64,000 bases of DNA from Pseudomonas anatoliensis (GTDB taxonomy: Bacteria; Pseudomonadota; Gammaproteobacteria; Pseudomonadales; Pseudomonadaceae), in contig NZ_JACVHC010000002.1 in the NCBI RefSeq assembly GCF_017976235.1, positions 744,001-808,000 of the forward strand, read 5' to 3'. Of the stretch, positions 8,906 through 18,610 are shown in pieces. The notes beneath the pieces are model-generated. The model was not told where the DNA came from, ran no database searches, and was given only the letters and a program-made list of their open reading frames with translations. Position numbers and translations under genes: made by a program. Position 1 is the first letter of the stretch. The number at the start of each line of letters is the position of its first letter.

Positions 8906-9297
8906 AGGTCTTACGCTCTTTCCATGGTGGCGAGTAAAGCTTTGATATCACAGCTAGGCTTGTTAGCTTATCGTGTTTGTCCGGGTATTACACGGCATAA
9001 GCCGCATCAGGCAGTGGCGTGCCAAAACAGATGTACACGCCGGGAGCAGTTAACGTTTTCGGGTGCGTTCGTCGTTTCAGTGAAACACTTCTCCTCCGCG
9101 TTGGTCCGACTCTACGGTAACGCGGCTCATGCGCCTCACGGATTGGAGAAGGTGTGCATTCGTTGACTTCTCATCGGCTATCAAACTCCCCTTGACCGAG
9201 AAAGTTTCAGATTCGAGCCGTTCAGATTCTTCAGGTCAATGCGGTATGCTGTCCGGAGCTCGACCGGTAATGCAGCCGCGGAAAGGAGAAGTTTGAG
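8906..9297. other. Divergent intergenic region between glycosyltransferase and wbpM-type gene
   Basis: This 392-bp gap should hold the divergent promoters of the two flanking genes. A TTCAGA/TATGCT pair separated by 18 bp at about 9225-9255 could serve the plus-strand gene, but the match is weak. No small gene, repeat or hairpin stands out. Confidence 0.4.
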
Positions 9298-11307
9298 GTG
9301 AGCGAGGTATTTATGGACAAAGTCAGGACTTATCTGGTGAATCTGCCCCGACGGCGCAAGCGTCTGATTCAGGTCGCTACCGATGTTTTCCTGGTCTGGA
9401 TCGCTTTGTGGCTGGCGTTTATCGTTCGTCTGGGAATAGACGACATGTACAACCCGCTAAAAATACATTTTTGGCTGTTCGCTTGCGCTCCGGTGATCGC
9501 TATTCCCCTTTTTATTCGCTTCGGCATGTATCGTGCCGTAATGCGTTATTTTGGCAATGACGCTCTTATTGCAATCATCAAAGCCGTTAGTCTTTCATCG
9601 CTGATTCTTGCTGTAGTTGTTTACTGGTACAGCAACCATGAAGCCGTAGTACCTCGTTCTATTATCTTCAATTACTGGTGGCTGAGCCTCGTCATCATCG
9701 GTGGCCTGCGCCTGTGCATGCGTCAATATTTCATGGGGGACTGGTTCACGGCTGCCCAGCACGTGCCGTTCACCAATCGCGATGATGGCCTGACCAAGGT
9801 CGCCATCTACGGTGCAGGCGTTGCGGGCAACCAATTGGTTGCTGCATTACGGATGGGCAGGGTCATGCGGCCTGTGGCGTTTATCGACGACGATACCAAT
9901 ATTGCTGATCGATCCATTTCTGGTCTCCAGGTCTACAAACCCAAGCATATTCAGCAGATGATCGATGTCACGGGCGCGCAGGAGATACTCCTGGCGCTGC
10001 CCTCGTCAACTCGAGCACGACGCAGGGAAATCCTCAATTTTCTTGAAGCTTATCCGCTCCACATACGCAGTGTTCCCAACTTCACCGACTTGGCCAGCGG
10101 CAGAGTTAAGGTTGAGGATATTCAGGAAGTTGATATCGCCGATTTGCTGGGGCGCGACGCCGTTCCAGCGCAGCCGGAATTGCTGGAGCGCTGCATCAAG
10201 GGCAAGACAGTCATGGTTACTGGCGCCGGCGGTTCGATCGGCTCGGAGCTGTGCCGACAGATTTTTTCGCTGGGGCCAACTGAGCTTCTACTGTTCGACC
10301 ATAGCGAATTCAATCTATATAGCATTCTCTCAGAGTTGGAGCAGCGAAGTACGCGAGAGTCGGCGCCTATCCGTCTGCTACCGATTCTCGGTTCTATCCG
10401 GCATCAGGAAAAGTTACTGGATGTGATGAAAGCCTGGCAGGTGGACACCGTTTACCACGCAGCCGCTTATAAACATGTACCGATGGTCGAGCATAATATT
10501 GCTGAAGGCGTCCTGAATAACGCAATCGGAACGCTTAACACGGCTCAAGCGGCTTTGCAGTCTGGCGTATCGAACTTTGTTCTGATTTCAACTGATAAGG
10601 CGGTTCGTCCGACCAACGTCATGGGGAGTACCAAACGTCTGGCGGAGATGACTCTCCAGGCGCTGAGTCGTGAAGTCGCTCCAGTGCTGTTTGGTGACAG
10701 CGCCAATGTGTCTCGGGTCAACAAGACCCGCTTCACCATGGTCCGCTTTGGTAACGTACTGGGCTCGTCAGGTTCGGTCATTCCACTGTTCCACAGTCAG
10801 ATCAAATCCGGTGGTCCACTGACAGTCACCCACCCGAAAATCACCCGCTACTTCATGACAATCCCGGAAGCCGCGCAGTTGGTCATTCAGGCAGGCTCAA
10901 TGGGGCAGGGTGGCGATGTGTTTGTTCTGGATATGGGCGAACCGGTGCGAATTGTCGAGTTGGCAGAGAAGATGATCCATCTGTCCGGCTTGAGCATTCG
11001 CTCCGACCGCAACCCGCAAGGTGATATTTCCATCGAGTTCACCGGCTTGCGACCGGGAGAAAAGCTCTATGAGGAGCTGCTGATCGGCGATAACGTCGCA
11101 GCAACATCGCACCCGATGATCATGACAGCCAATGAAGACCACCTCCCTTGGGAGGTATTGAAGGCCAAGTTAGATGAGTTGCTCATCGCTGTAGAAAAAG
11201 ACGACTACACCCGCGTCCGCCAACTCCTGCGCGAAACCGTCAGCGGCTACACCCCCGATGGCGAAATTGTCGACTGGATCTACCAGCAACGCCGCCTCGA
11301 GCCCTGA
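9298..11307 (+). CDS. wbpM: UDP-sugar C4/C6 dehydratase of the WbpM/FlaA1-like membrane family
   Basis: The protein (669 residues) has an N-terminal block of about four membrane spans, then a Rossmann-like domain (VAIYGAGVAGNQLV, near residue 165), then an SDR catalytic domain opening VTGAGGSIGSELCRQI near residue 305. The active-site stretch TDKAVRPTNVMGSTKR has the M-K pair that replaces the usual Y-K in WbpM-type 4,6-dehydratases. In Pseudomonas this enzyme converts UDP-GlcNAc to the 4-keto-6-deoxy sugar used for QuiNAc/FucNAc. GTG 9298 follows GGAG; ATG 9313 also has GAGG upstream and may be the true start, giving 664 residues. It marks the end of the O-antigen locus, as in P. aeruginosa. 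Confidence 0.88.
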   Translation: MSEVFMDKVRTYLVNLPRRRKRLIQVATDVFLVWIALWLAFIVRLGIDDMYNPLKIHFWLFACAPVIAIPLFIRFGMYRAVMRYFGNDALIAIIKAVSLSSLILAVVVYWYSNHEAVVPRSIIFNYWWLSLVIIGGLRLCMRQYFMGDWFTAAQHVPFTNRDDGLTKVAIYGAGVAGNQLVAALRMGRVMRPVAFIDDDTNIADRSISGLQVYKPKHIQQMIDVTGAQEILLALPSSTRARRREILNFLEAYPLHIRSVPNFTDLASGRVKVEDIQEVDIADLLGRDAVPAQPELLERCIKGKTVMVTGAGGSIGSELCRQIFSLGPTELLLFDHSEFNLYSILSELEQRSTRESAPIRLLPILGSIRHQEKLLDVMKAWQVDTVYHAAAYKHVPMVEHNIAEGVLNNAIGTLNTAQAALQSGVSNFVLISTDKAVRPTNVMGSTKRLAEMTLQALSREVAPVLFGDSANVSRVNKTRFTMVRFGNVLGSSGSVIPLFHSQIKSGGPLTVTHPKITRYFMTIPEAAQLVIQAGSMGQGGDVFVLDMGEPVRIVELAEKMIHLSGLSIRSDRNPQGDISIEFTGLRPGEKLYEELLIGDNVAATSHPMIMTANEDHLPWEVLKAKLDELLIAVEKDDYTRVRQLLRETVSGYTPDGEIVDWIYQQRRLEP

Positions 11308-11417
11308 TTGTTTCACATCCTGTAACGCACGCATTTTTGACTTGCGCCCGTCATGGCCTACTTTTGAAGAGCAGCTTCGGAAAAGCTGCTTTCTCAAATG
11401 ATGATGGAGCGTCACCT

Positions 11418-11753
11418 ATGCGTACCGGTTACTTTTACTCCTTGATGTTTGCCCTGCTTACAAGTGCCTCGATAGCCGCGATTGCTGCGCCTCTGTCGCC
11501 ACCGGAGCCAGTGAAGGCGCCAATCGTCATTGACGTTGCGCCGTCTTCACAAAGCGCAAAAATCAATCTCAACGACGCCGACTCGGCAACGCTGCAAAAA
11601 GAACTGTCCGGTGTAGGAGAGGCCAAAGCCAAAGCGATTGTTGCATATCGTGAAACAAATGGGCCGTTCGCATCGGTGGACGAGTTGCTGGAAGTGAAGG
11701 GTATTGGAAAAGCGATCCTGGATCGCAATCGCGACAAGCTGGAAGTGAACTAA
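11418..11753 (+). CDS. ComEA-family helix-hairpin-helix protein
   Basis: A 111-residue exported protein. Residues 1-24 are a signal peptide ending around AIAAP. Residues 48-111 contain paired helix-hairpin-helix motifs (INLNDADSATL, LSGVGEAKAKAIV, LLEVKGIGKAIL), as in the DNA-binding tail of ComEA. ATG 11418 is preceded by GGAG. The gene follows wbpM by 110 bp and ends at a strong terminator. This small family is commonly found just after wbpM in Pseudomonas. No other competence gene is nearby, so a role in DNA uptake is uncertain. Confidence 0.88.
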   Translation: MRTGYFYSLMFALLTSASIAAIAAPLSPPEPVKAPIVIDVAPSSQSAKINLNDADSATLQKELSGVGEAKAKAIVAYRETNGPFASVDELLEVKGIGKAILDRNRDKLEVN

Positions 11754-11774
11754 GCTGATTGTTCAACGCCAAGG

Positions 11775-11804
11775 GGCCGGTCATTGACCGGCCTTTTTGT
11801 TTTT
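11775..11804 (+). terminator. Rho-independent terminator after comEA-like gene
   Basis: A GGCCGGTCA/TGACCGGCC hairpin is followed by TTTTTGTTTTT. Confidence 0.9.
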
Positions 11805-11964
11805 CAGGTAGCGCGTTTGCCTGAGGAAACCAGAAGCACGCTCGTCTGCCAGTTAAAAATTACGGCTATCATATTGCGCTAGGATTATGCCTATAATAAT
11901 TACCGCGCGCTCTGTATCACCGAGATCCAGAGGGCGATCCCCCAAGTATTCCAGGAGTCCTGTC

Positions 11965-12759
11965 ATGAATTCTGTTGCGTCTCAAGGTACAGCTCTCGTC
12001 ACTGGTGCATCGTCTGGTATCGGTGCGATTTACGCAGAGCGGTTGGCATCGCGCGGTTTTGACTTGTTGTTAGTGGCCCGTGACCAAGAGCGTCTGGACA
12101 GTGCCGCAAGCAGGTTGCGGGATGCCCATGGCATTCAGGTCGAAGTGCTCAAGGCGGACCTGACGCAAAAAGATGATGTGCTCAAACTTGAGCAGCGTCT
12201 GCGCAGTGATTCCAGCATCAGCCTGCTGGTCAACAACGCCGGCGTTGCGGCTGATGGTCTGTTGGCCAATGCAGATTTAGACAATCTTGAGCGTCTGATC
12301 CAGCTCAACGTCACCACGGTCACCCGGCTGGCATCGGCCGCTGCGGCGAGTTTTGCCAAGGCTGGTCGCGGCACGATCATCAACATTGCCTCGGTTGTGG
12401 CCCTGTTTCCAGAGCGTTTCAACGCCACTTACAGCGCCAGCAAAGCCTATGTGCTGAGCCTGACTCAATCGCTTAACGCCGAACTCGACGGCACCGGTGT
12501 AAAAGTCCAGGCGGTGCTGCCCGGCGTTACCCGCACTGAAATCTGGGAGCGTTCCGGAATCGACGCCAGCGGCATACCGGCCGAAATGGTCATGGACGCT
12601 GGCGAGATGGTCGATGCCGCGCTGGCAGGTCTGGATCAGGGCGAGCTCATTACCATCCCGTCCCTTCCGGATGCGGGTGAGTGGCAAGCCTTTGTGGCTG
12701 CGCGGATGGTGATGGCGCCGAACCTGTCCCGCAGTTCGGCTGCCAGCCGTTACAAGTAA
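11965..12759 (+). CDS. SDR-family oxidoreductase
   Basis: A 264-residue classical short-chain dehydrogenase with the NAD(P) site TGASSGIGAIYAERL at residues 14-28, the NNAG motif, and the catalytic S-Y-K set in NIASVVALF and TYSASKAY. Basic residues after the second strand (VARDQERL) suggest NADPH. ATG 11965 follows AGGAG by seven bases. The FabF-like gene begins 32 bp downstream on the same strand, so the two are probably cotranscribed. The substrate is unknown; a fatty-acyl or polyketide-like substrate is possible from the context. Confidence 0.9.
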   Translation: MNSVASQGTALVTGASSGIGAIYAERLASRGFDLLLVARDQERLDSAASRLRDAHGIQVEVLKADLTQKDDVLKLEQRLRSDSSISLLVNNAGVAADGLLANADLDNLERLIQLNVTTVTRLASAAAASFAKAGRGTIINIASVVALFPERFNATYSASKAYVLSLTQSLNAELDGTGVKVQAVLPGVTRTEIWERSGIDASGIPAEMVMDAGEMVDAALAGLDQGELITIPSLPDAGEWQAFVAARMVMAPNLSRSSAASRYK

Positions 12760-12791
12760 GTTTTTCTGAATCAGTTAGAGGTACATGCGGT

Positions 12792-14066
12792 ATGGATCAG
12801 CGTCGAATAGTCGTCACGGGCATGGGCCTGGTTTCACCCTTGGGCAGCGGTGTTGAGGTTGTTTGGCAACGTTTGCTGCAGGGGCGTTCGGGGTTGCGCA
12901 ATTTGCCTGAAGCAGTGGTCGCTGACTTGCCAACGAGTGTTGGCGGCAGAGTGCCGACTCTGGAAGAGGACGCCGAGGCCGGTTTCGATCCGGATCGCGC
13001 CACCGCGCCGAAAGAACAGAAGAAGATGGACCGCTTTATCATGTTTGCCATGGAAGCGGCGCGGCAGGCGTTGGAGCAGGCGGGATGGCATCCAGCCGAT
13101 GCGACGGATCAAGAACGCACCGCGACAATCATCGGGTCCGGTGTCGGCGGATTCGGTGCCATCGCTGACGCGGTGCGTACGACTGATAGCCGTGGCCCGC
13201 GTCGTTTGTCGCCATTCACCATTCCGTCGTTTCTGGTCAATCTCGCAGCCGGGCACGTATCCATTCAGCATCACCTCAAAGGACCGTTGGGGGCGCCAGT
13301 GACTGCTTGCGCCGCCGGTGTTCAGGCGATTGGTGATGCGGCGCGATTGATTCGATCCGGTGAAGCCGATATCGCCGTGTGCGGCGGCGCGGAAGCGTCG
13401 ATCGATCGCGTCAGTCTTGCGGGTTTCGCCGCGGCACGAGCGCTGTCCAGCGGCTATAACGACACCCCGGAGCGAGCCTCACGTCCATTCGACAGTGGTC
13501 GTGACGGCTTTGTCATGGGCGAGGGCGCCGGCCTGTTGGTGATCGAGTCTCTTGAACATGCCTTGGCTCGTGGCGCGCAGCCCTTGGCCGAACTGGTCGG
13601 TTACGGCACCACGGCCGATGCCTATCACCTGACCGCTGGGCCGGAAGACGGCAGTGGTGCACGGCGGGCAATGGCGCTGGCCCTGGCTCAGGGCGGCATC
13701 ACGCCGGATCAGGTCCAGCATCTGAATGCGCACGCGACGTCCACGCCGGTTGGCGACCTCGGCGAACTGGCGGCCATCAAGGCGTTGTTCGGTGTGCAGA
13801 ATAAAATCGCCGTGACCTCGACCAAATCCGCCACCGGTCACTTGCTGGGTGCTGCGGGCGGACTTGAGGCGATCTTCACGTTATTGGCGATTCGCGATCA
13901 GGTGGTTCCACCGACGCTCAATTTTGACAATCCGGATCCTGCCAGTGAAGGCGTGGACATCGTCCATGGTCAGGCCCGGCCGATGCCGATCGAATATGCG
14001 TTATCCAACGGGTTCGGTTTTGGCGGTGTGAATGCCAGCGTGTTGTTCAAGCGTTGGCAGGCTTAG
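12792..14066 (+). CDS. Beta-ketoacyl-ACP synthase II (FabF-like)
   Basis: The 424-residue protein is a complete KAS II: opening RRIVVTGMGLVSPLG, nucleophile C173 in VTACAAGVQAIG, the first His in NAHATSTPVGD, and the Lys/His pair in TSTKSATGHLLGAAGG. It would elongate an acyl-ACP with malonyl-ACP. It is not beside acpP or fabG, so it is probably an accessory paralogue rather than the housekeeping FabF. Its stop overlaps the stop of the convergent TetR gene by 3 bp. The GAGG ribosome site lies about ten bases before ATG 12792. Confidence 0.92.
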   Translation: MDQRRIVVTGMGLVSPLGSGVEVVWQRLLQGRSGLRNLPEAVVADLPTSVGGRVPTLEEDAEAGFDPDRATAPKEQKKMDRFIMFAMEAARQALEQAGWHPADATDQERTATIIGSGVGGFGAIADAVRTTDSRGPRRLSPFTIPSFLVNLAAGHVSIQHHLKGPLGAPVTACAAGVQAIGDAARLIRSGEADIAVCGGAEASIDRVSLAGFAAARALSSGYNDTPERASRPFDSGRDGFVMGEGAGLLVIESLEHALARGAQPLAELVGYGTTADAYHLTAGPEDGSGARRAMALALAQGGITPDQVQHLNAHATSTPVGDLGELAAIKALFGVQNKIAVTSTKSATGHLLGAAGGLEAIFTLLAIRDQVVPPTLNFDNPDPASEGVDIVHGQARPMPIEYALSNGFGFGGVNASVLFKRWQA

Positions 14067-14620
14067 TTTTCGGATTGTTTGAGGTGCTCGCGGGTGACGT
14101 CGAGGATGCGTTGAGCAAACTCGGTATCCGCGACACTGCGTGACAGCAGTAGCGCGCCAACCAGGGTCGACATGATGACGATGGCCCGGTCGGCGCGATT
14201 GTCACCTTCGAGGGTGTTTTCGATCTGATCCAGTCGTGCGTTAAGCACGGCGTCACTGGTTGGACTGGGTTGTCCGCGCAATCCCAGTTCTGCAGAGATG
14301 GTCGGGAGAGGGCAGCCTTCCTGTGGAGACGTCTGATGCCATTCGGACAGGTAAGTGTCGATAAACAGTTGCAACGGATGTTCATGGGCAAAGATTTCAG
14401 CGCATAGCCCATCAACCTGGTCGCTTGCTTCTTGCAATGCCTTTTCGACCAACTCGTCCTTCGATCGGAAGTGCGAGTAAAAACCGCCGTGGGTCAGCCC
14501 CAGCGCTTTCATCAGCGGCTGCAGGCCTGTCGCACCGATTCCATCCTTGCGGAATCGTGCCGAGGCTTCCTTGATTATCCGTTGATGTGTCTGGGCTTTA
14601 TGGTCCTGCGAGTAACGCAT
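14063..14620 (-). CDS. TetR/AcrR-family transcriptional regulator
   Basis: A 185-residue repressor-type protein. Residues 10-56 form the TetR helix-turn-helix (RIIKEASARFRKDG, then GLTHGGFYSHFRSKDELV). The C-terminal half is the ligand and dimer domain, beginning EHPLQLFIDTYLSEWHQ. I took ATG 14620 because GGAGA lies seven bases upstream; the open frame extends further but has no support. It is convergent with the FabF-like gene, and regulation of that gene is only a guess. Confidence 0.9.
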   Translation of the reverse strand: MRYSQDHKAQTHQRIIKEASARFRKDGIGATGLQPLMKALGLTHGGFYSHFRSKDELVEKALQEASDQVDGLCAEIFAHEHPLQLFIDTYLSEWHQTSPQEGCPLPTISAELGLRGQPSPTSDAVLNARLDQIENTLEGDNRADRAIVIMSTLVGALLLSRSVADTEFAQRILDVTREHLKQSEN

Positions 14621-14731
14621 TTGGATCTCTCCGCAACAATACCCCCATATTAACCATGGAAAATTAAATGGTGACTGTACTTCTACTTCTAAAAAACACA
14701 CAGAAGGGCGGATACGGATCTGAAAAACAAA

Positions 14732-14756
14732 CCCCGCCAGTTAGGCGGGGTTTTTT
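14732..14756. terminator. Bidirectional-looking terminator hairpin
   Basis: CCCCGCC/GGCGGGG stem with a five-base loop. A T-run follows on the plus strand and, on the minus strand, TTTGTTTTT follows, so it can end the DUF2897 transcript. Confidence 0.85.
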
Positions 14757-14758
14757 CT

Positions 14759-14926
14759 TTAGCGGTCTTGCGCTTCTTTCGCGTCCGCTTCGGCATTGCG
14801 TTGAGCGACACGCTTGCGTTCTTCATCGGTCAGTTCGACCTTGTTGGCGGTGTCTCGCAACATCATCAACCCGCCCACGATCGAGCCGATTGCAACGACC
14901 AGAATCAACCAGGCATACCAAGGCAT
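14759..14926 (-). CDS. DUF2897 family small membrane protein
   Basis: A 55-residue peptide with one membrane span (WYAWLILVVAIGSIVGGLMML, residues 3-23) and a charged, helical C-terminal tail rich in E, R and A. ATG 14926 is preceded by AAGGAG with a seven-base gap. This matches the DUF2897 family of gammaproteobacteria, whose function is unknown. It ends directly at a strong terminator and stands as its own unit upstream of the TetR gene. Confidence 0.85.
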   Translation of the reverse strand: MPWYAWLILVVAIGSIVGGLMMLRDTANKVELTDEERKRVAQRNAEADAKEAQDR

Positions 14927-15056
14927 AACGGCTCTCCTTAAAGGCAGATCGGTGGGCGAGGATTTCGCCTGAACCGCTGCATACAACTTTTGAGCGAAGT
15001 GAACTCGCAGTGGTTCCATTCTAGGCCCGTTATGCCCGGTGCACCCGATCAATCCC

Positions 15057-16421
15057 TCATTGACCGGTAAGCATTGCGTCGGCCGGTGCGTTGGCACGCA
15101 GTTGGCCGGTGAGCAGGAAGTAGCCGAAACCGACCGCCATGAAGCCGAGGAAAATCAGCCCGATCAGCGTGTTGAACCACGCCATCGCCACCAGACACAC
15201 CACCGCCAATACCAATGCAATCATCGGAATCAATGGATAGCACGGCGCGCGAAAGGTGCGCTCAAGGTTCGGTTCGGATTTACGCAGTTTGAACAGGCTG
15301 AGCATGCTCATGATGTACATCACGATCGCGCCGAACACCGCCATGGTGATCATCGCGGCAGTGAGGGTCATACCGCCGAGGTTGATCAGGCCGTCGCTGT
15401 AGATCGCGGCGATGCCGATAATTCCGCCGGCGATGATCGCCCGATGCGGCGTCTGGAAGCGCGACAGTTTTGCCAGCGAGGCGGGCAGGTAGCCGGCGCG
15501 GGCGAGGGCGAAGAACTGGCGCGAGTAGCCAAGAATGATCCCGTGGAAGCTCGCCACCAGACCGAACAGGCCGATCCATACCAGCATGTGCAGCCAGCCG
15601 GAATTGTCGCCGACCACGGTTTTCATCGCTTGCGGCAGTGGATCGTTGATGTTCGACAGAGTGCGCCAGTCACCTACTCCGCCAGCGAAGAACATCACGC
15701 CCATTGCCAGCAGCACCAGAGTCAGAATGCCGCTGATGTAAGCCTTGGGGATCGTGCGTTTCGGATCCTTGGCTTCTTCGGCGGCCATGGCTGCGCCTTC
15801 GATGGCGAGGAAGAACCAGATAGCGAACGGAATCGCGGCGAACATCCCGGCAATCGCTGGCGCGCCGAAAACGTCCGAGCCGGCCCAGCCATTGAGGGCG
15901 AAGTTGCTGAAGCTGAACGCTGGTGCGACGACGCCCATGAAAACCAGCAATTCAGCAACGGCCAGCACGCAGACGATCAGCTCGAAGGTCGCCGCCAGTT
16001 TCACCCCAAGGATGTTCAATCCCATAAAGACGATGTACGCGCCGACTGCCGCGTGTTTCGGATCAAGTGCCGGAAATTGCACATTCAGATAGGCGCCGAT
16101 GGCCAGAGCAATCGCCGGCGGTGCGAAGACGAACTCGATCAGCGTCGCCAGCCCGGCGATCAATCCGCCTTTTTCACCGAATGCTCGACGGCTGTAGGCA
16201 AACGGCCCGCCAGCGTGGGGAATCGCGGTAGTGAGTTCGGTGAAGCTGAAGATAAAGCAGGTGTACATGGTCGCGACCATGAACGAAGTCACCAGAAAAC
16301 CCAGCGTCCCGGCCACGCCCCAGCCGTAACTCCAGCCGAAGTATTCCCCGGAAATCACCAGCCCCACGGCGATGCCCCACAGGTGCAGCGTGCCCAGCGT
16401 GGGTTTGAGTTGTGTGTTCAT
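15057..16421 (-). CDS. eat: Ethanolamine permease (APC superfamily)
   Basis: A 454-residue inner-membrane transporter with about twelve hydrophobic spans. The segment VGLVISGEYFGWSYGWGVAG and the FTELTTAIPHAGGPFAYSRR motif are characteristic of the ethanolamine permease subfamily of amino acid/polyamine transporters. ATG 16421 follows AGGGAG. Ethanolamine ammonia-lyase genes are not in the window, so the pathway link rests on family knowledge. No regulator is adjacent. Confidence 0.85.
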   Translation of the reverse strand: MNTQLKPTLGTLHLWGIAVGLVISGEYFGWSYGWGVAGTLGFLVTSFMVATMYTCFIFSFTELTTAIPHAGGPFAYSRRAFGEKGGLIAGLATLIEFVFAPPAIALAIGAYLNVQFPALDPKHAAVGAYIVFMGLNILGVKLAATFELIVCVLAVAELLVFMGVVAPAFSFSNFALNGWAGSDVFGAPAIAGMFAAIPFAIWFFLAIEGAAMAAEEAKDPKRTIPKAYISGILTLVLLAMGVMFFAGGVGDWRTLSNINDPLPQAMKTVVGDNSGWLHMLVWIGLFGLVASFHGIILGYSRQFFALARAGYLPASLAKLSRFQTPHRAIIAGGIIGIAAIYSDGLINLGGMTLTAAMITMAVFGAIVMYIMSMLSLFKLRKSEPNLERTFRAPCYPLIPMIALVLAVVCLVAMAWFNTLIGLIFLGFMAVGFGYFLLTGQLRANAPADAMLTGQ

Positions 16422-16589
16422 GCGTTTGCTCCCTGAACGGTTGGAAAGCTCGGGGGAGGGTGTGTGCAGTGGGCGTGCCATTGCGGTGAAACAAGTCGTA
16501 ATGAGTTGAAAGCTGTCGTATCGGGGATGCTTACTGCTGAGCGAACCGTTTTTGTGCGCCAGTTGGGTGCGATGTCGTCTGTAATGCCG

Positions 16590-16660
16590 CCATCGCGAGC
16601 AGGCTCACTCCTACAGTCTGGAATGCATTTCCTCTGTAGGAGTGAGCCTGCTCGCGATGG
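16590..16660. repeat. REP palindrome, ATCGC-type
   Basis: Two near-perfect inverted arms, CCATCGCGAGCAGGCTCACT and its complement ending GCGATGG, surround a short spacer. This belongs to the same family as the copies near 20.7, 24.9, 28.8 and 62.6 kb. Confidence 0.9.
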
Positions 16661-16701
16661 GGCCAGTGAAAACACCGCTGTAAAGCCCGCATAAACCCAC
16701 T

Positions 16702-16726
16702 CTTTACGCTTTCTTTATGCCCCGCC
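16702..16726 (+). promoter_or_regulatory. Candidate KdpE-binding box upstream of kdpF
   Basis: The direct repeats TTTACGC and TTTATGC start 11 bp apart and are followed by CCCCGCC, about 85 bp before kdpF. The arrangement resembles, from memory, the T-rich KdpE site before the E. coli kdp operon, which also ends in CCCCGCCC. OmpR-family regulators bind such direct repeats. Confidence 0.5.
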
Positions 16727-16810
16727 ACACCCCTCGCTCTCGTTCCTTTACAGCCTCCTTCCCGACAATCACTCCACACGCGGCAATACGCCGTAACACG
16801 GAGATCTTCC

Positions 16811-16900
16811 ATGAGCGTTCTGGACGGGGTGTCACTGCTATTGGCAGTGGGGCTGTTCATTTATCTGTTGGTTGCGCTGTTGCGCGCGGATCGGAACTAG
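16811..16900 (+). CDS. kdpF: KdpF small membrane subunit of the potassium pump
   Basis: A 29-residue peptide, MSVLDGVSLLLAVGLFIYLL plus VALLRADRN, forming a single membrane span. It starts with ATG 16811 after GGAG and ends eight bases before kdpA. KdpF is known to stabilise the KdpABC complex. Size, hydrophobic pattern and position directly upstream of kdpA make the assignment firm. Confidence 0.93.
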   Translation: MSVLDGVSLLLAVGLFIYLLVALLRADRN

Positions 16901-16908
16901 GAGCGGCT

Positions 16909-18603
16909 ATGCACAGTTATGACTATTGGCTGATCCTCGCGTTCTTCGCGTTGGTCTTGCTGCCGGCGCCGTTCCTCGGGCGCTTCTACTACAAAGTGAT
17001 GGAAGGCCAGCGCACCTGGTTGACGCCGATTCTCGGCCCGGTCGAGCGCGGCTGTTTTCGCGTGGCCGGGGTCAATCCGCAGGATGAACAGAGCTGGCAG
17101 AAATACACGCTGGCGCTGCTGGCTTTCAACCTTGCCGGTTTCCTGCTGCTGTTCACGATTCTTCTATTTCAGGATCACTTGCCGCTGAACCCGCAGAACC
17201 TGCCGGGCCAGGAATGGACTCAGGCGTTCAACACTGCGGTCAGTTTCATGACCAACACCAACTGGCAGTCCTACAGTGGTGAAGCGACGCTCAGCTACCT
17301 GAGTCAGATGGTCGGCCTCACCGTGCAGAACTTCGTCAGCGCCGCCACCGGCCTCGCCGTGTTGGTCGCGCTGTGCCGTGGCATCGGCCGCAAGTCGAGC
17401 AAGACACTGGGCAACTTCTGGGTCGACATGACCCGCGCTACCCTCTACGGCTTGTTGCCGCTGTGCCTGCTGCTGGCGCTGTATCTGGTCTGGCAGGGCG
17501 TGCCGCAAACCTTCGCGCAGTATGTGAATGCGGTGACCCTGCAGGGCGTTGATCAAGTGATCCCGCTGGGCCCGGCGGCGAGCCAGATTGCGATCAAGCA
17601 ACTGGGCACCAACGGTGGTGGCTTCTTCGGCGTCAACTCGGCGCATCCGTTCGAGAACCCGACCGCGTGGAGCAACCTGTTTGAAGTCGCCTCGATCATC
17701 CTGATCCCGGCGGCGCTGGTGTTCACGTTCGGCCATTACGTGAAGGACCTGCGTCAGAGCCGCGCGATCATCGCCTGCATGCTGGCGCTGTTCCTGATCG
17801 GCGGCGCGACTTCGCTGTGGGCTGAGTACCAGCCGAATCCGACTCTGAACAACGCGGCCGTCGAACAGACCGCACCGCTGGAAGGCAAGGAAGCGCGCTT
17901 CGGCACAACCGCCACTGTGCTGTGGTCGGTGACCACCACGGCGGCGTCGAACGGCTCGGTCAACGGCATGCACGACAGCCTCAATCCGCTGAGCGGCATG
18001 GTTGCGCTGGTCAACATGATGGTCGGCGAAGTGATTTTCGGCGGCGTCGGTGCCGGGCTTTACGGCATGTTGCTCAACGTGTTGATCGCGGTGTTCCTCG
18101 CCGGTCTGATGATTGGTCGGACGCCGGAATACCTCGGTAAAAAACTCCAGGCGCGAGAAGTGCAATTGCTCGTGGTCACGCTGCTGGTGATGCCGGTCGG
18201 CGTGCTGGTACTCGGTGCGATTGCCGCCACCTTGCCAGGCCCTGCGGCAACCATCAGCAACCCCGGCCCGCACGGTTTCAGCCAGTTGCTCTACGCCTAC
18301 ACCTCGGCCAGTGCGAACAACGGTTCAGCGTTTGGTGGCCTGAGCGCGAACACGCCGTTCCACAACCTGATGCTCGGCTTGGGCATGTTGATCGGTCGCT
18401 TCGGCTACATCCTTCCGGTTCTGGCCTTGGCCGGCAGCCTGGCAATGAAGAAAACCGCACCGATCGGCCAGAACAGCTTCCCGACCCATGGCCCGCTGTT
18501 CGTGACCCTGTTGACCGTGACCATTTTGCTGGTGGGCGGCCTGACCTTCCTGCCGACGCTGGCGTTGGGTCCGATCGCTGAACATCTGAGCCTAGGCTTC
18601 TAA
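16909..18603 (+). CDS. kdpA: Potassium-transporting ATPase subunit KdpA
   Basis: The 564-residue channel-like subunit binds and passes K+ across the inner membrane. All four selectivity loops are present: [48 protein letters not shown] and [16 protein letters not shown]. About ten membrane spans are visible. ATG 16909 follows TAGGAG. kdpB begins seven bases after its stop. Expression is expected under K+ limitation through KdpDE. Confidence 0.97.
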   Translation: MHSYDYWLILAFFALVLLPAPFLGRFYYKVMEGQRTWLTPILGPVERGCFRVAGVNPQDEQSWQKYTLALLAFNLAGFLLLFTILLFQDHLPLNPQNLPGQEWTQAFNTAVSFMTNTNWQSYSGEATLSYLSQMVGLTVQNFVSAATGLAVLVALCRGIGRKSSKTLGNFWVDMTRATLYGLLPLCLLLALYLVWQGVPQTFAQYVNAVTLQGVDQVIPLGPAASQIAIKQLGTNGGGFFGVNSAHPFENPTAWSNLFEVASIILIPAALVFTFGHYVKDLRQSRAIIACMLALFLIGGATSLWAEYQPNPTLNNAAVEQTAPLEGKEARFGTTATVLWSVTTTAASNGSVNGMHDSLNPLSGMVALVNMMVGEVIFGGVGAGLYGMLLNVLIAVFLAGLMIGRTPEYLGKKLQAREVQLLVVTLLVMPVGVLVLGAIAATLPGPAATISNPGPHGFSQLLYAYTSASANNGSAFGGLSANTPFHNLMLGLGMLIGRFGYILPVLALAGSLAMKKTAPIGQNSFPTHGPLFVTLLTVTILLVGGLTFLPTLALGPIAEHLSLGF

Positions 18604-18610
18604 GGAGTCC

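Larger units (their letters stand above)
16422..16810. other. Divergent region between eat and kdpF
   Basis: This gap holds the eat promoter region, a REP palindrome (16590-16660) and the candidate kdp control region (16702-16726). Nothing else coding is visible. Confidence 0.6.

Noticed and set aside
15039..16436. 465-codon open frame antisense to the ethanolamine permease
   Set aside because: Composition is rich in H, Q, D and R with no domain, while the opposite strand encodes a clear transporter.
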